NCBI GenBank assembly: GCA_963785035.1
Contig: CAWATG010000004.1
Coordinates: 372,001-436,000, forward strand
DNA length: 64,000 bases
Direction: 5' to 3'
Source: CAWATG01 sp963785035
GTDB lineage: Bacteria > Actinomycetota > Acidimicrobiia > IMCC26256 > CAWATG01
Shown: positions 47,736-56,673 of the stretch, piece after piece
Layout: each line of letters begins with the position of its first letter
How positions within the stretch are numbered: position 1 is the stretch's first letter
Program-made: the position numbers and the translations under genes
The notes under the pieces: generated by a model
What the model saw: only the letters and a program-made list of their open reading frames with translations
Databases searched by the model: none
What the model was told of the DNA's origin: nothing

Positions 47736-48818
47736 TTACTGCGCTGGACGGGGCCACTGGTGGGGAAACTGGCGAAGCTGGCGGCCAAGACGGACGAGCA
47801 GGTACCAGGTCGTGGCGCCGACGAGCATCTGGGGAAAGAATCCCAGGAACACGACTGCGAACGAAGTGAAGATGAAAAAGCCGATCATTCCCGCGCACAA
47901 GGAGAACCATCCGTAGGCGTCGCTCGAAATGCGCTGCAGTACGAGCGCGGCAATGGCGAGGAAGACCAGTTGCGTCACAACGGTCGCAGCGGCGTTGACC
48001 CCCAGACCCTGAAACCCGCAACCGATGATCCAATAACTCGTTGAGAGAACGAAGCCAACGATGGCCATCGTCTTCGGGGTGCACACGAGCGGGTGTTTTT
48101 CCCGAGCGCGTCTTCCGATGTCGGCGGGCAGGACTCGTCCGAGCGCGATCAGAGCACCGACGAGACCAATCGTCACGGCGTAATGCACGGCGGACGGGTT
48201 GTACGGGTGTAGGACGAGTGCGGAGAGCAGCACACACGCAGTCAGCGCCAACCCGTACCAACGGAGATGGCGGGGACGTACCCAGGAACGTGTTGCGTGG
48301 CCGGGAAACATGACCTGCGTCAGGAAGATCGGGATCATGATCGCGAATGCAGCATGGAAGAAGAGGAGGTAGATCGTGAAGGGCCAGTGCACGCCGCCGA
48401 GTGTCCCGTACTGCATCCATGGTCCGAGGTCGGTTCGATCCGGTTCGAAAAACACCTTTGTCGCAAGTCCCTCCTCCAGGATGGCGTAACCGACGCCGAG
48501 GGCGAGTTGCGTTGGCCAGCCCTTTCCCCAAGCAAGGCTCACTTCGCGGATCAGGATGGCGCCGCTGCCGTAGAAGAGCATGAAGTAGGCGAGCAGCCAA
48601 GGGACGATGAAGAAGAACGGCGCGGCGCCGGTGATGCCCTCGGCGCAGAACGGCGCCAGGAACATCAGTACGAACACCGGCGACTGTCTGCATCGAGCGA
48701 AGCATTGTCGAATGGACACGTTCTTCAGCGGCGTCACGCGCCAAATCACGATTGTGATCGCTAACCCGAGCAGGATCAGGCCCGGAATCGGATCGGACCC
48801 CTGTTGCGCTGCGATCAC
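47736..48818 (-). CDS. Polytopic membrane protein, CPBP-like
   Basis: 360 residues with about nine to ten hydrophobic segments. GVGYAILEEGLATKVFF contains a Glu-Glu pair in a membrane helix, as in CPBP/Abi intramembrane proteases, but the usual EExxxR and later His motifs are not clear. Other segments (PFFFIVPWLLAYFMLFYGSG, FFHAAFAIMIPIFLTQVMF) have no recognised signature. It lies between a glycosyltransferase and a SAM-fold protein gene, all minus strand. Confidence 0.6.
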   Translation of the reverse strand: MIAAQQGSDPIPGLILLGLAITIVIWRVTPLKNVSIRQCFARCRQSPVFVLMFLAPFCAEGITGAAPFFFIVPWLLAYFMLFYGSGAILIREVSLAWGKGWPTQLALGVGYAILEEGLATKVFFEPDRTDLGPWMQYGTLGGVHWPFTIYLLFFHAAFAIMIPIFLTQVMFPGHATRSWVRPRHLRWYGLALTACVLLSALVLHPYNPSAVHYAVTIGLVGALIALGRVLPADIGRRAREKHPLVCTPKTMAIVGFVLSTSYWIIGCGFQGLGVNAAATVVTQLVFLAIAALVLQRISSDAYGWFSLCAGMIGFFIFTSFAVVFLGFFPQMLVGATTWYLLVRLGRQLRQFPHQWPRPAQ

Positions 48819-48907
48819 GTGGGCAAGGGTCGCGCGTCGCGCAACATCGGCCGCGGCTCATCCGCCATCGGTATGGGCCGCGGCACCTGCACTGAGTTGT
48901 TGCAGTC

Positions 48908-49981
48908 CTAGTCGTTGAAGCAGGCGGCCCAGCGCTGCATCGACTGGCCGAGTTCGATGAACACCTCGCGGTAGTGCGACGGCACGTTCGAACGCGTCGC
49001 CTCCTTGAGGAACTCCTCGGTCAGGTCGGCGAACATCACCGCGTAGGAGCCGGTCTTGACCCGTTCGAGAGCTGCGTCGACGAGCGTATAGAAGGGTACG
49101 GACGTGAGGCTCATGTAGTGCTCCATCACGACGACGCGCTCCAGTGGCGTTTGGCGCGTGTGCTCGACGATGGGCCTGCCATAGGCGAAGAGGTGGTCGC
49201 GCTTGTCCATGAGCTTCTTGACGATGTAGCCACCCCAGATGTCGTCGTGGCGTGAGAGCTGCCAGACGCCGTTGACATACACGTCTGGAAGGAAGAAGTA
49301 GGCGGGCGTGATCTCGGCACGGAATGCGGTGTTCATGCCGCAGACTGGAATGTTGCCCAGTGCGATGTAGTTGGTGTCGCCGCGCAGCCCCGGGTCGTAG
49401 GGGGGCTCCTTCTGGAGCTTGTCGATGCCGTTGAGATCGAGGATGTGGTCCCAGACGCCCATGTTGATCATGACGTCGCCCGACGCAGTCGTTTCCGTCA
49501 CGATGGAATCGACGGGGTTGCGATATTCGTAGGGGTAACCCCGCGAATAGAAGCCCTCACACTCGATGCTGTTGATCCAATGCCCGGATAGTGCAGGAGC
49601 ATCAGTGACCGGCTGGAGTGCGTCGAGGTGTTGTTGGAGCCAACCTTCGCGGGTCCGGCAGTCGTAGTCCAGGGCGATGATGATGTCGTAGCCCTCTTGG
49701 TAGGCCAGATAGTGAGCGAAGTTCCGTGCTGCGGCGCTTTTGTGAGGTATGGCGGGGTAGTGCTTGCCCATGAATGCTTCCTGGGCTGCGTAGTCGTAGT
49801 ACGTCACGTTCGACCGTGGTGGCGGCGCAAGCTTGCCGTTGCTGTCGTCGCATACCAGGATCGGTATTTCATCGGGAATGTGGTCGAACAGTTCCCACGG
49901 CGGATCGCTGGGCATGGGGATCGCGACGGCAACCTTCGGTGTGCCCGTGTTGGCTGACGGAGATGCATTCGAGGGCGTCAC
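48908..49981 (-). CDS. RGP-like (reversibly glycosylated polypeptide) glycosyltransferase-fold protein
   Basis: 357 residues. It resembles plant RGP/UDP-arabinopyranose mutases and their bacterial relatives. IIIALDYDCRTREGW is a DxD-like metal site, PVCGMNTAFRAEITPAYFF and RHDDIWGGYIVKKLMD match the conserved C-terminal core of that family, then IVEHTRQTPLERV. It could interconvert or transfer a nucleotide sugar. GTG 49981 has AGGAGG 7 bases upstream; a frame open to 50137 would add 52 non-conserved residues. Neighbouring acyltransferases and membrane protein suggest surface glycan synthesis. Confidence 0.7.
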   Translation of the reverse strand: MTPSNASPSANTGTPKVAVAIPMPSDPPWELFDHIPDEIPILVCDDSNGKLAPPPRSNVTYYDYAAQEAFMGKHYPAIPHKSAAARNFAHYLAYQEGYDIIIALDYDCRTREGWLQQHLDALQPVTDAPALSGHWINSIECEGFYSRGYPYEYRNPVDSIVTETTASGDVMINMGVWDHILDLNGIDKLQKEPPYDPGLRGDTNYIALGNIPVCGMNTAFRAEITPAYFFLPDVYVNGVWQLSRHDDIWGGYIVKKLMDKRDHLFAYGRPIVEHTRQTPLERVVVMEHYMSLTSVPFYTLVDAALERVKTGSYAVMFADLTEEFLKEATRSNVPSHYREVFIELGQSMQRWAACFND

Positions 49982-50285
49982 GTTGGGTCCTCCTGTGGGT
50001 ACGCGCTGCAGAGCTTCGGAACTTGTCGGCTCGTTCACGGATTGACTGGAGTGCGGGCCTGTGGGCCACGGTCGCTCGAGCCGCGGAACTGGCGGTGCCT
50101 GAGCCGCTGTGGGGAATTTGAAGCAGTCGTGACCCATCGCGCACCGTAGCCGATGCTGTGTCGGGGATTGGTCTCCAATTTCGCAATTTGCGGTGACCGG
50201 CTCCTACTCCGACCGCCGCCCTTGCCCCTGCGACCGCTGGAATGCTTGTCCAGAGTGCTGGCCATGCCGATTAGGTTGCGTGCCT
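49982..50285. other. 304-bp divergent intergenic region
   Basis: Between the RGP-like gene (minus) and the first acyltransferase gene (plus). The minus strand stays open for 52 codons upstream of the chosen GTG, with the strong AGGAGG inside. The plus side holds a -10-like TAGGTT at 50272-50277. No gene, repeat or RNA was recognised. Confidence 0.5.
50272..50277 (+). promoter_or_regulatory. -10-like TAGGTT, possible leaderless start of the acyltransferase gene
   Basis: TAGGTT ends 8 bases before ATG 50286 and no ribosome site lies between, the spacing expected for a leaderless message. A TTGTCC lies upstream at 50246-50251 but at 20 bases, longer than ideal. Confidence 0.3.
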
Positions 50286-50849
50286 ATGGAGTGGAGAGCT
50301 GCGCTGCGAGCCGACCTGGCGCGCCATACACGCCGCGATTACCTCAGTATTGCGACCCTGACGCTGGTTCGCCTGAGTCAGGGTGTCGATGAACCTGGTT
50401 TCGGGTGGTCGCGACACGTCATAGCGCCCTTGGTGAAGGTCGCGAAGTTTGTCTGGATCGAGCTGTTCATGAGCGCTCAGATCCCTCGCGCAACGGTGAT
50501 CGGGCCGGGCTTGCGGTTGCCACACGGGGGTCGAGGTGTGATGATCCATCCTGAAACCACAATTGGGAGCAACTGCACCATCTTCGAGTGGGTCGGAATC
50601 GGTGCCATCGAGGTTCTGGACGATGAGAATCGCGAGCAATACGCGGCAAGTGGGGTACCGAGCATCGGAGACAATGTGTACATCGGCTGTGGGGCGCTGA
50701 TCTTTGGCGACATCCATGTCGGCGACCGCAGCCGGGTCGGTGTTGGAGCGGTCGTCATCCGTGACGTGCCGCCGGATTCGACGGTGTTGCCGGTGCCGGG
50801 AAAGATCCTGCGCCGCAATGGACGCGCCGATGATGATGTTCAGACCTGA
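50286..50849 (+). CDS. Serine-acetyltransferase-like hexapeptide acyltransferase
   Basis: 187 residues. An N-terminal helical region (EWRAALRADLARHTRRDYL) is followed by a left-handed beta-helix with hexapeptide repeats: VIGPGLRLPHGGRGVMIHPE, TIGSNCTIFEWVGIG, and SIGDNVYIGCGALIFGDIHV. This is the CysE/SAT layout, but the short helical domain suggests a sugar or glycan acyl acceptor rather than serine. A second member of the family follows after 52 bases. ATG 50286 chosen; a frame to 50193 is Cys-rich noise. Confidence 0.8.
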   Translation: MEWRAALRADLARHTRRDYLSIATLTLVRLSQGVDEPGFGWSRHVIAPLVKVAKFVWIELFMSAQIPRATVIGPGLRLPHGGRGVMIHPETTIGSNCTIFEWVGIGAIEVLDDENREQYAASGVPSIGDNVYIGCGALIFGDIHVGDRSRVGVGAVVIRDVPPDSTVLPVPGKILRRNGRADDDVQT

Positions 50850-50901
50850 CCCATTGGACTGAGCGCTACAGGAGCGCGGCCTCGACGACGAAGGAGCTCG
50901 T

Positions 50902-51540
50902 GTGGCATACCTCGCTGAGGGTGAAGTCGGACTGGTTGATTCGATCAAGGCCGACTATGCGCGTTTCATCGACTTCAATGCGCAGCCCGGCAAGTCGAGG
51001 CTGCGGTCGGCCTTGAACGTCCTGACGCTGCCGATGTTCCATTCCGTGCTCCTCGTGCGTTTGGCGCGCGCTGCCCAGCGAATGGGTTTGGTGCCATTGG
51101 CGCGAATCTTCATGTACCTCAACGAGGTCATCTACTTCGTCGAGCTCTCGCCGAAGGCGGTGATCGGGCCCGGACTCGTGATGGCTCATGCGGGAAGCGG
51201 TTGCGCGGCCGGCACGCGCATCGGCAAGAACGCCACCTTGTTGATGTTCGTGCACCTCGGGGTGGCGGGCTATCCGGATCCCAGTCGGGACGGGCCACCA
51301 ACCATTGGTGACGATGTCGTCCTGAGCGCGAACTGTTCGGTGTTCGGGCCGGTCACGATTGGTTCTCGCTGTGTGGTCGGTACGGGTGTTCGCCTGTTCA
51401 AGTCGCTTCCCGAGGACTCGATCGTCGTTGCGCCGCAGCGCCACAAGATCACGGGCAACATGCGCGGGCAGAGTGTCGTCGGCTCGCCTGAAGATGGCGC
51501 CTCCGGAAGTGACACGGACGCCGACGACGACAACGGGTGA
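50902..51540 (+). CDS. Second hexapeptide acyltransferase (SAT-like)
   Basis: 212 residues. Helical N-terminus (GLVDSIKADYARFIDFNAQP) and a hydrophobic PMFHSVLLVRLARAAQRMG segment, then the beta-helix: AVIGPGLVMAHAGSGCAAGT, RIGKNATLLMFVHLGVAG, TIGDDVVLSANCSVFGPVTI. An acidic C-terminal tail closes it. GTG 50902 has AAGGAG upstream. The paralogy with the preceding gene suggests a duplicated pair with different acceptors. Ends in a strong hairpin. Confidence 0.8.
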   Translation: MAYLAEGEVGLVDSIKADYARFIDFNAQPGKSRLRSALNVLTLPMFHSVLLVRLARAAQRMGLVPLARIFMYLNEVIYFVELSPKAVIGPGLVMAHAGSGCAAGTRIGKNATLLMFVHLGVAGYPDPSRDGPPTIGDDVVLSANCSVFGPVTIGSRCVVGTGVRLFKSLPEDSIVVAPQRHKITGNMRGQSVVGSPEDGASGSDTDADDDNG

Positions 51541-51582
51541 ACCAGGGAACTCCCCTCAGCGTGGAAAGACACTGAACCAGTG

Positions 51583-51621
51583 TGTGAGGGGGACGGGCAT
51601 AAGCGCCCGTCCCTCCTCACA
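51583..51621. terminator. Strong bidirectional hairpin between convergent genes
   Basis: TGTGAGG and GGGACGGGC (51583-51598) pair with GCCCGTCCC (51605-51613) and CCTCACA (51615-51621). That is a 16-bp stem with one bulged T and a 6-nt loop. It lies 43 bases after the acyltransferase stop and 31 bases before the PhoX gene end, so it can terminate both. Confidence 0.75.
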
Positions 51622-51651
51622 TGTGCGGTGTTGTCGTGGCGTTCGGTCGTG

Positions 51652-53010
51652 CTAGTCGTCGCCCATTCCGAAGTCGAAGTCGTGGCTCAGTCCACGCTTC
51701 TTCGAAATCACCCACGTGCCGTCGGCGAGAGGCTTGTCGGCGTGCTGGATGTTGATGTAGAGCTTCTTCGGGTCCTTGCCGAAGTAGATGCCGGAGCTTT
51801 CGGCACCCTGGCCGGCGATGCCGTTCCAGTCCCGTAGTGAGGCGAACAGGTGCATGCCGTCAGACAGGCCGTCCTTGTTCTTGTCCTTCTCTGCAACCCA
51901 GATGTCCGAAACCTGGTTGTCCTCGGCGATCCAGAGCAGGCCTTCTGGGCCCTCGACGAGGTTGTCCGGGTTGTTGAATCCGGTCACCTTGGTGGAAATG
52001 TTCTCGGCCTGGATGTTCACGCCCTTTTCGACGAAGCTTGCAACGGTTTTCTTCGAGAGGTCGATTGCGATCACACGGTCCTCGGTGGTGTTTGCCACGT
52101 AGAGCGTGTTGCCGATGATCTCGACATCCTCGGGACGGCCGTACTCGGTGGCGAACACCGCGTCAGCGGCAGCGTTGGCGTTGACGACGACCTGGGTCAT
52201 GTCAAGCGCAACCCACTCGAATTGACCAACATGAGGGTTGCCAGTTCCGGGGAACTTCTGTTCCGCGTTTGTCAGGCCCTTGAGCTTGAGAGCGTAGAGC
52301 TGACCCTTCGACAAGTCGCCGCGCTTGCTCGGGACGAACTTGAAGATGGAACCGCCATTGAGCTCGTCGATGACGTAGACGTTGCCGGCGGCGTCGATCT
52401 CGATGCCCTCGTGACGCAGGCGTCCGACCTGGGGCAGGTCCTTCACCTTGACGGCCTTCATGGGGTCGGTCTTGTCCAGCGTGATCTCATAGATGTGGCC
52501 AAAGTCCTGCGTGCCGACGACGGGCTCCTCCAATTCCTCTTCAGCGAAGAGGATCGTTCCCCATGGCGTCCAGCGGATGCCGTCGAGGTCGGTTGCGGAG
52601 GTAATTGCGGGGAACGCGGGGTCGCCCTCCTGGACGAGGACCCGCGGCGCACGGATACCCCAGAGGTCGATCGCGACCACGGTGCCCAGGTCGCCGACCT
52701 CTTGGGTGCGGTAGAGGTAGCGGCCGGCCTGGAAGCCGCTCTCGTTCTGGGTGTTCATGTCGGGGAGGTCGTCCTCACCGGCGTGAATGTCGAAGTCCGT
52801 CTCGTCGAGGACCTTCTTTTGGGTGAAACCATCGGGGATGACGTACGGGTCATCGGTCCACGTGGTCGAGATCACGTCATAGGCTGAGCCAGGAATCGGG
52901 TCGAAGGCCATTGGCCCGGGGACTGTCGGGGCAGCCGCACCAGCGAGACCGGTCATGGCCGTGGAGGCCAATACCGAGATCGCCAGGGAGGCCGCGATTC
53001 TCTTCTTCAT
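51652..53010 (-). CDS. Exported PhoX-family (DUF839) phosphatase-like protein
   Basis: 452 residues. Signal peptide KKRIAASLAISVLASTAMTG, likely cleaved after AGAAA. The mature part is the PhoX beta-propeller type: GFQAGRYLYRTQEVGDLG, DLDGIRWTPWGTILFAEEEL, RHEGIEIDAAGNVYVIDELN, and GRPEDVEIIGNTLYVANTTE. PhoX enzymes are Ca/Fe alkaline phosphatases, but distant DUF839 members lack proven activity. ATG 53010 has AAGGAGC upstream. Phosphate control is possible, but no Pho-box-like repeat was found in the 146-bp divergent gap. Confidence 0.8.
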   Translation of the reverse strand: MKKRIAASLAISVLASTAMTGLAGAAAPTVPGPMAFDPIPGSAYDVISTTWTDDPYVIPDGFTQKKVLDETDFDIHAGEDDLPDMNTQNESGFQAGRYLYRTQEVGDLGTVVAIDLWGIRAPRVLVQEGDPAFPAITSATDLDGIRWTPWGTILFAEEELEEPVVGTQDFGHIYEITLDKTDPMKAVKVKDLPQVGRLRHEGIEIDAAGNVYVIDELNGGSIFKFVPSKRGDLSKGQLYALKLKGLTNAEQKFPGTGNPHVGQFEWVALDMTQVVVNANAAADAVFATEYGRPEDVEIIGNTLYVANTTEDRVIAIDLSKKTVASFVEKGVNIQAENISTKVTGFNNPDNLVEGPEGLLWIAEDNQVSDIWVAEKDKNKDGLSDGMHLFASLRDWNGIAGQGAESSGIYFGKDPKKLYINIQHADKPLADGTWVISKKRGLSHDFDFGMGDD

Positions 53011-53156
53011 CTGGTGCTCCTTGGTTTGCCCGTGGCGCGGTGCCTCGGGACGGCCAGAACGTAAGGGTCGAAGATGACGAGGTGGGGGTCTGCAGGCAAC
53101 GCGAGAGCGAAGCCATGGGAAACGAAATACCCAGCTCACGCGGACTGGACTGCGCC

Positions 53157-54103
53157 ATGATGGGACCGATGGCCAGCCAAGATCCGCAAACGGAACCACC
53201 ACACTCGCCTGGCGTCGAAGGTCGACCGGTGATCTGTTGCGATCTCGATGGGGTGCTCTGGCGCGGTGACGTGCCGATTCCGGGATCGGCCGAAGGGGTC
53301 GCTCGCTTACGCGGCGCCGGCTATCGCGTGACGTTCCTCACCAACAACTCCGGAGCTACAACGCGGAGCTCTGCGCCAAGCTGGCGCGGTTCGGCGTCGA
53401 CGTCGGTGAACACGACGTCATTTCGGCAGCGATGGTGGCTGCGGACTATCTGGTCGGTGCTCTTCCTCCGGGCGCATCGGTCATGGCATGCGCAGGCGAA
53501 GGCGTACGTGCGGCGTTGCTGGACCGTGGCTTTGTTCTTTCGGAGGAGAACCCAGCGGCGGTCGTCGTCGGTTGGCACCGCACGTTCGACTTCGACGGAC
53601 TCACGCGAGCTGCCGACGCGATCCGGGCAGGCGCTCTCTTCGTTGCCACGAACATGGACGCGACGCATCCGATCGGTGGTGGTCTGTTGCCAGGTAACGG
53701 TGCGATCGTGGCGGCCGTTGCAGCGGCCTCGGGTGTTTCCCCAAACGTCACTGGTAAGCCCGAATGGCCGACCGTGGAGACGATGCGGGCGCGGATCGGA
53801 CCGCACGGCGTGATGGTCGGGGACCGTCCATCCACCGACGGCGCGCTCGCAGACGCCCTCGGGTGGCCGTTTGCCTTGGTGCTTTCAGGGGTGACGAGCG
53901 ACGCGCCGGCGGTTGGAGGCGAACGTGTTCCTGACCCCCCACCTCGGTGGGTCGTGGCCGACCTCGGTGAGTTCGCCCGTCGTGTTGTCGACGCTGGTGA
54001 ACTAGGTGAAATCGAGGCGGCGCCTACGGGTGCTCGGCAACATCATCGCGAAGAGTGCACCGCTTACGAAGCCGCCGACGTGAGCGACCCACGCGACCTG
54101 TGA
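53157..54103 (+). CDS. HAD-family phosphatase, NagD/glycerol-3-phosphate phosphatase type (frameshifted)
   Basis: About 314 residues. HAD motif I CCDLDGVLWRGD, motif II FLTNNSG, the substrate/cap region, KPEWPTVETM (motif III Lys) and GDRPSTDGALADALGW (motif IV). The first 65 codons are in one frame; from about 53352-53358 (YNAELCAKLARFGVDVGEHD) they continue in another. Its M. tuberculosis counterpart Rv1692 lies beside tlyA, as here. The start among ATGs at 53157, 53160 and 53169 is uncertain. The last 34 codons overlap the opposing rhomboid gene, so a further slip near the end is possible. Confidence 0.85.
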
Positions 54104-54740
54104 CCCGGGCGCGGTGAAAAACTGCATCACGAGCCAACCGACCAGAACGACCCAGGCCGGTATTGAAACGACGACGAACGTCACGAGCGTCGTGATGCGC
54201 GCATGTGGCCAGAACACGAGGTACGCGCCCATCAGTCCCGCAATGGCACCGGATGCGCCGACGATCGGTGTTGTGGAGCCGGGATCGGCTGCGAAGTGCG
54301 CGCCGAACGCGACAAGCCCGGTGATGAGATAGAACGCTGCGAAGAGCACCGGGCCGAGTCGGTCCTCGACGTTGTTGCCGAAGATCCAGAGGAACAGCAT
54401 ATTGAACAGCAGATGTGCCCATGAGCCATGGAGGAACATCGAGGCGATGACCGCCAGATATACCTGCTTGTTCGGGAACGGCGCTTCTTCTCTGAAGCGC
54501 GAGTCGAGAACCCGGAAAGGGCACGGCCCGTACGCCGCACTCGTTGGTGATGAATTCCGTGACGGTAATGGGGACGCGCTCGCGGACCTCGCAGGGGATG
54601 GCAGCGTGTTCGATCTGCCACTCCATTTGGCGCTCGCCGTGTGGCTGGACGAAGGCGAAAACAACCAGATTGAGCGCAATCAGCAGCAGCGTCAGCACGG
54701 GTGTGCGGCTCGTCGGCGTTGAGTCGCTCAGGGGAAGCAC
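54002..54740 (-). CDS. Rhomboid-family intramembrane serine protease (frameshifted)
   Basis: About 245 residues, six predicted transmembrane helices. N-terminus LPLSDSTPTSRTPVLTLLLI is typical of actinobacterial rhomboids. HGSWAHLLFNMLFLWIFG carries the His and Asn of the active site region; the nucleophile Ser is in VGASGAIAGLMGAY, and the catalytic His in WVAHVGGFVSG. A frameshift near 54540 divides the loop after helix one (EFITNECG joined to AYGPCPFRVLDSRF). GTG 54740 is the probable start. It cleaves membrane-spanning substrates, unknown here. Minus strand, set between the HAD gene and tlyA. Confidence 0.85.
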
Positions 54741-54821
54741 ACGGGTCAACGGTAATCGGTCGTCGCGGCAGCGGTCCTTCGGGTTCGCGTGGGCGGGTAG
54801 AGCGCGCTTGGGCGTGTTTAA

Positions 54822-54837
54822 TGTGCGTATGCGCACA
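54822..54837. promoter_or_regulatory. Inverted repeat TGTGCG-N4-CGCACA
   Basis: A perfect 6-bp inverted repeat in the 236-bp divergent gap between rhomboid and tlyA. It lies 82 bases upstream of the rhomboid GTG and 139 bases before tlyA. Candidate operator only. Confidence 0.3.
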
Positions 54838-54976
54838 ACAGGAAACGCGGACGAACGCCTGTTCGGATCTTCGGCTGGGGTCGCGCGCAATACTGACGTG
54901 CGCTTCGTGTGCCGGGTCAGTGCGCAAAACTCGGACATGCCTCGTTCAGCCCTGAATAGCTGAGTGCAGGTCGCTG

Positions 54977-55801
54977 GTGCGTCGTCGGCTCGACCAGGAA
55001 ATCGTGCGCCGCGGTCTGTTGCCCAGCCGGGCGCGGGCAGCCGAAGCGATCGCTGCCGGGCTCGTCACCGTTGGAGGAGCGCCTGCGACCTCTCAAGCCC
55101 GCCAGGTCGGCGAGGGCGAGGCGATCCACATCGAGGGCGCTGCGATGCCGTTCGTGTCGCGTGGTGGTCTCAAGCTTGCGGCAGCGCTCGACCGGTTCGC
55201 CGTCGAGCCTCAGGGGCTGCGCTGCCTCGACGCCGGCGCTTCCACGGGCGGCTTCACCGATTGCCTTCTGCAGCGTGGGGCGCAGACCGTGGTGGCAGTC
55301 GACGTCGGGCGAGGCCAACTCGCATGGAAGCTTCGCAACGATCCTCGGGTCGAGATACTCGAACGCACCAATATTCGTGCCCTGGAGTCCATCGGAGCAC
55401 CCGCCGACCTCGCGGTTGGCGACCTCAGCTTCATCTCGCTGTTGACCGTCGCAGCCGCGTTGGAGCGCCTCACCACGACATCTGCGACACTGATACTGCT
55501 GGTCAAGCCTCAGTTCGAGGCGGGGCGAGCCCGAATTGGCAAGGGCGGGATCGTGCGGGACCCCGACGTTCATCGGGCGGTTCTGGGCGAGGTTGTCCAA
55601 GGACTAGTGGGTAGCGGCCTCGTTGCGTCGAGCATCATGGTGTCCCCCTTGAAGGGGGCGGATGGCAACGTGGAGTTCTTGCTGAAATGCTCGAAGGACG
55701 GGAAGCTGTTACATGACGACAGCCTTGACGAGGTCGTGGCGATCGCTCATCGAGTGGACGGGGCGGGAGCCGGCGGTGACGACGTGGTGAACAACAGGTG
55801 A
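54977..55801 (+). CDS. tlyA: TlyA-family rRNA 2'-O-methyltransferase
   Basis: 274 residues. TlyA methylates cytidines of 16S and 23S rRNA (C1409 and C1920), which affects capreomycin sensitivity. The N-terminal S4 RNA-binding domain (RRLDQEIVRRGLLPSRARAA) precedes an FtsJ-like methyltransferase with DAGASTGGFTDCLL, AVGDLSFISLL, and LLVKPQFEAGRARIGKGGIV. GTG 54977 starts it; the TGA overlaps nadK as GTGA. It opens the tlyA-nadK-recN-steA-steB block. Confidence 0.94.
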   Translation: MRRRLDQEIVRRGLLPSRARAAEAIAAGLVTVGGAPATSQARQVGEGEAIHIEGAAMPFVSRGGLKLAAALDRFAVEPQGLRCLDAGASTGGFTDCLLQRGAQTVVAVDVGRGQLAWKLRNDPRVEILERTNIRALESIGAPADLAVGDLSFISLLTVAAALERLTTTSATLILLVKPQFEAGRARIGKGGIVRDPDVHRAVLGEVVQGLVGSGLVASSIMVSPLKGADGNVEFLLKCSKDGKLLHDDSLDEVVAIAHRVDGAGAGGDDVVNNR

Positions 55802-56664
55802 CGAACGACGAACTCACCGTTGGTCTGGTTGTGCATGCCGAGCGGGCTGCGGCGGTCGAACTGGCCGTACACATCGCGTCGTGGTTGAGCGCCCGCGGCG
55901 TCGAGGTACGGGTTTCGACGCGCGAGGCATGTGTCGCAGGTCTCGAACCGTTCGCCGTGACGGAGGCGCGCTTCGTGGAAGGCCTCGACGTTGCGCTTTC
56001 CCTGGGTGGTGACGGCACGATGCTGCGCGCGGTCGACCGCGTCTACGCGGCGGGCGCCGCGATCCTGGGGGTGAACGTCGGCCAAATGGGCTATCTCGCC
56101 GAGGTGGAGCCGCCTGACGTCGACGCGGCACTCGAGCGTCTCGTCGCCGGCGATTACGCCGTCACCGAGCGCATGATGTTGCAGGTCACTGTGCAGTCGG
56201 CCGGACCGGCCGCAGGTACATGGTTCGGACTCAACGAAGCGGTGCTCGAAAAGGTCAGGACCGAACGTCTTGTCCGCTTCGAGGTATCGATCAACGGAGC
56301 CTTCTTCACGCCCTATGCCGCCGATGGCGTGATTGTGGCGACGCCAACCGGTTCGACTGCCTATTCGTTGTCGGCACGTGGGCCGATCGTTTCACCCGCG
56401 CACCGTTGCCTGCTCCTCACGCCGGTGTCGCCGCACATGCTCTTCGATCGCACGCTTGTCCTTGCCCCCGATGAGGTGGTGTCGTTCGACGTCGTCGATG
56501 ATCGGTCGGTGGCTCTCACGATCGACGGCCGCGAAATCGGCGAGCTCGCGCTGGGTGATGTTGTTGCATGCACAGCGTGCGCGACATCGGCGCGTATCAT
56601 CACGCTTCGACCGCGTGACTTCCACCAAATCCTCAAGGCCAAGTTCGGCCTTGCAGACCGGTAA
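55798..56664 (+). CDS. nadK: NAD kinase
   Basis: 288 residues; phosphorylates NAD to NADP. The GGDGTMLRAV motif, NVGQMGYLAEVEP, WFGLNEAVLEK, and the glycine-rich TPTGSTAYSLSARGPIVSP are present in family order. GTG 55798 overlaps tlyA. recN follows after 9 bases. Confidence 0.95.
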   Translation: MTNDELTVGLVVHAERAAAVELAVHIASWLSARGVEVRVSTREACVAGLEPFAVTEARFVEGLDVALSLGGDGTMLRAVDRVYAAGAAILGVNVGQMGYLAEVEPPDVDAALERLVAGDYAVTERMMLQVTVQSAGPAAGTWFGLNEAVLEKVRTERLVRFEVSINGAFFTPYAADGVIVATPTGSTAYSLSARGPIVSPAHRCLLLTPVSPHMLFDRTLVLAPDEVVSFDVVDDRSVALTIDGREIGELALGDVVACTACATSARIITLRPRDFHQILKAKFGLADR

Positions 56665-56673
56665 CGGCGTCGC

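Noticed and set aside
47683..48861. A 392-codon minus-strand frame overlapping the membrane protein gene
   Set aside because: Arg-rich alternate frame; the chosen frame has clear transmembrane periodicity.
51850..52887. A 345-codon plus-strand frame opposite the PhoX gene
   Set aside because: Val/Asp/Leu-rich antisense shadow; PhoX frame has signal peptide and ribosome site.
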